The position numbers and the translations under genes were made by a program. This document shows, piece by piece, positions 49,578-50,802 of a DNA stretch of 50,802 bases. The notes under the pieces are model-generated. The model was not told where the DNA came from and did no database searches. It was given only the letters and a program-made list of their open reading frames with translations. The number at the start of each line of letters is the position of its first letter. The first letter of the stretch is position 1. Origin of the DNA: Chrysophaeum taylorii (lineage: Eukaryota > Sar > Pelagophyceae > Pelagomonadales > Pelagomonadaceae); NCBI GenBank assembly GCA_029834535.1, contig JAQMWT010000395.1, positions 1 to 50,802 of the forward strand, written 5' to 3'.

Positions 49578-50802
49578 ATGGGAAATGCCCCACCTCCAAC
49601 CGTCGCTGCTGCGACTCCTCCTCCTATTCCGGCACCTCAAGATCCTTCCTCCAACACCAAACCAGCTCACCACCTTCACAGACCCCCTAGTTCCGTTCTC
49701 AAGTCCATGGATGGCGCTCAAGTTGCGCCTCAGATGCTCTCCTGCCATGTTTGACAACTGTTCACAGAGCACCCCGTGCCAGAGACCGGCATCATCCAAT
49801 ACGTCAAGAACCTGCACATGGGCACCCGTCCTACGTGGCTCCAACGACTTTTCTGAAGCTCTTCTTAGGTGTATTCACCGAATACGACAAGGATCCTCAC
49901 CTCCATGCCACTGTCGGTAATACCCCAGACTTCCCAGGTCTCAAGATATACTACCAAGGCGTTTACAGCACGTTCGGCAAGGACTTCTACGAAACGCCAC
50001 GAAACGAAGTTCCAAGAGCTCGAACATCTCGCTGGGTGCGCTATCCCATCACACAGCCGCATCTGAAGGGTAAAGAAGCAGACTTCGTGGTCTACCTCCG
50101 TGAGACCGGGCACCCCTTTCCTCCGCTTCCTACACGCGCGATTCCGTTGTCTGCTTACGACGACATCGACAAGCTTGGGTCGACTCACCCAATTGGTCTC
50201 GTGTTTGTTAATAAAGTTCGTATAGCGCTCGACAAGCACACCGGCCAAAATCACGTCCACCACGCCCATTACGTCTTCGATTCGTATTTAGAAGCCCCAT
50301 TCAACCGGAGTTCCATGAGCCCGCTCACTACGACCACATGCACATGTTCAACACCAACTCCGCCAATCACCGATGATCCTTCGCTTCAACTCAGCGACCA
50401 CACCTTATGATGACCTACAAATGTCGCTTCAAATACCCTCCAGTCTCATTGACGCGCCCCTACCCACATTAGGGCGCCCGTCTCGCCAACTGCCTTCGCA
50501 CACAAATGACTCTCAGCTTCTTCGACGAACAAAGCGGCAATCATCACGCCAAAGCTCATTGCTCGCACCGTCATCTCCACCTTTGAGCGGAATTTTTGGG
50601 CGCATCTCAAGCCCCACCCAAGCGCCAACTTCGACCTCTTCGCTTCGTCACGGACTTCGGCCGTCTGAACACCAAGGACAATCCTCGCGTCCGTACTCGG
50701 CGCCGTGGTCTCCACCTTAACGAAGATGACGATGAAGCTTCACTCCTGAAGATGAGGTCCCACCTGATGAAGATGACGACCCTCCCGACGACTCCGACAT
50801 CG
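49578..50802 (+). pseudogene. gag: Copia E gag, fragment running off the window
   Basis: Begins abruptly at GNAPPPTVAAATPPPIP because copia D inserted here; the N-terminus must lie to the left of D, outside the window. Recognisable blocks in changing frames: PPSSVLKSMDGAQVAPQML, YPITQPHLKGKEADFVVYLR, STHPIGLVFVNKVRIALDKH, TGQNHVHHAHYVFDSYL, and near the end the region equivalent to FERNFWAHLKPH. A TGA at about 49752 and several frameshifts show it is inactive. It is the oldest layer of the nest. Confidence 0.82.

Noticed and set aside
1..50802. tRNA, rRNA, CRISPR arrays, bacterial operons or ribosome-binding sites
   Set aside because: No cloverleaf, rRNA signature or regularly spaced repeat was seen, and the LTR and SINE content shows the DNA is eukaryotic.

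Overview
The window is eukaryotic nuclear DNA made almost entirely of retrotransposons. Long terminal repeats (LTRs), target-site duplications (TSDs) and Ty1/copia and Ty3/gypsy Gag-Pol domains account for nearly everything from 9.8 kb to the right end. No host gene, tRNA, rRNA or CRISPR array was recognised. The host cannot be named from the sequence. Retrotransposons carrying DNA cytosine methyltransferases have been described in dinoflagellates and charophyte algae, and a fragment of an organelle-type group II intron reverse transcriptase is present, so an alga or another protist is a reasonable but unproven guess.

Layout, outermost layer first. (1) Element E, copia, plus strand: a broken gag at 49578-50802. 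(2) Element D, copia, minus strand, inserted in E: 5' LTR 49409-49577, gag 45736-49334 (itself split by a foreign copia RT fragment), protease remnant 10031-10481. (3) D is split by a minus-strand gypsy element, called GA (10482-45730, TSD GGGCC). On its left D is also cut by a plus-strand LTR (element C, 9844-10030), whose interior would be 1-9843. (4) GA is about 10.3 kb on its own and is broken by copia A (35721-45455, TSD CACCA, inside the GA 5' LTR), an inverted-repeat DNA element (33309-34613) that holds a small LTR-flanked element (33473-33919), a deleted gypsy copy G3 (28482-31994, TSD CTTGC), copia B (13889-23886, inside the GA reverse transcriptase) and a SINE (11419-11777). (5) A and B each carry one more copy of that SINE, and B also carries a 102-codon piece of a group II intron reverse transcriptase.

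Coding content. Copia A and B encode gag, protease, C5 cytosine-DNA methyltransferase, integrase, a long linker, reverse transcriptase and RNase H. Once the later insertions are subtracted, A and B have almost the same length (about 9.37 kb). Most of their frame breaks downstream of gag fall at different places, so the ancestor probably encoded one continuous polyprotein from protease onward. Gypsy GA has gag, protease, a second and different C5-methyltransferase-like domain, reverse transcriptase, RNase H and integrase. Two unrelated retrotransposon classes at one locus therefore both appear to carry DNA methyltransferases, and this is the main discovery candidate. All copies are decayed here; the least damaged methyltransferase is in copia A (39018-40650).

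The first 9.8 kb is poorly understood. It has two related coiled-coil ORFs separated by a copia RNase H tail, then a reading frame of about 1,515 codons (4878-9425) interrupted only by two TAG codons and without any domain I recognise. Its right end carries the conserved copia 3' untranslated segment and LTR C. It may be the interior of an unusual copia-type element.
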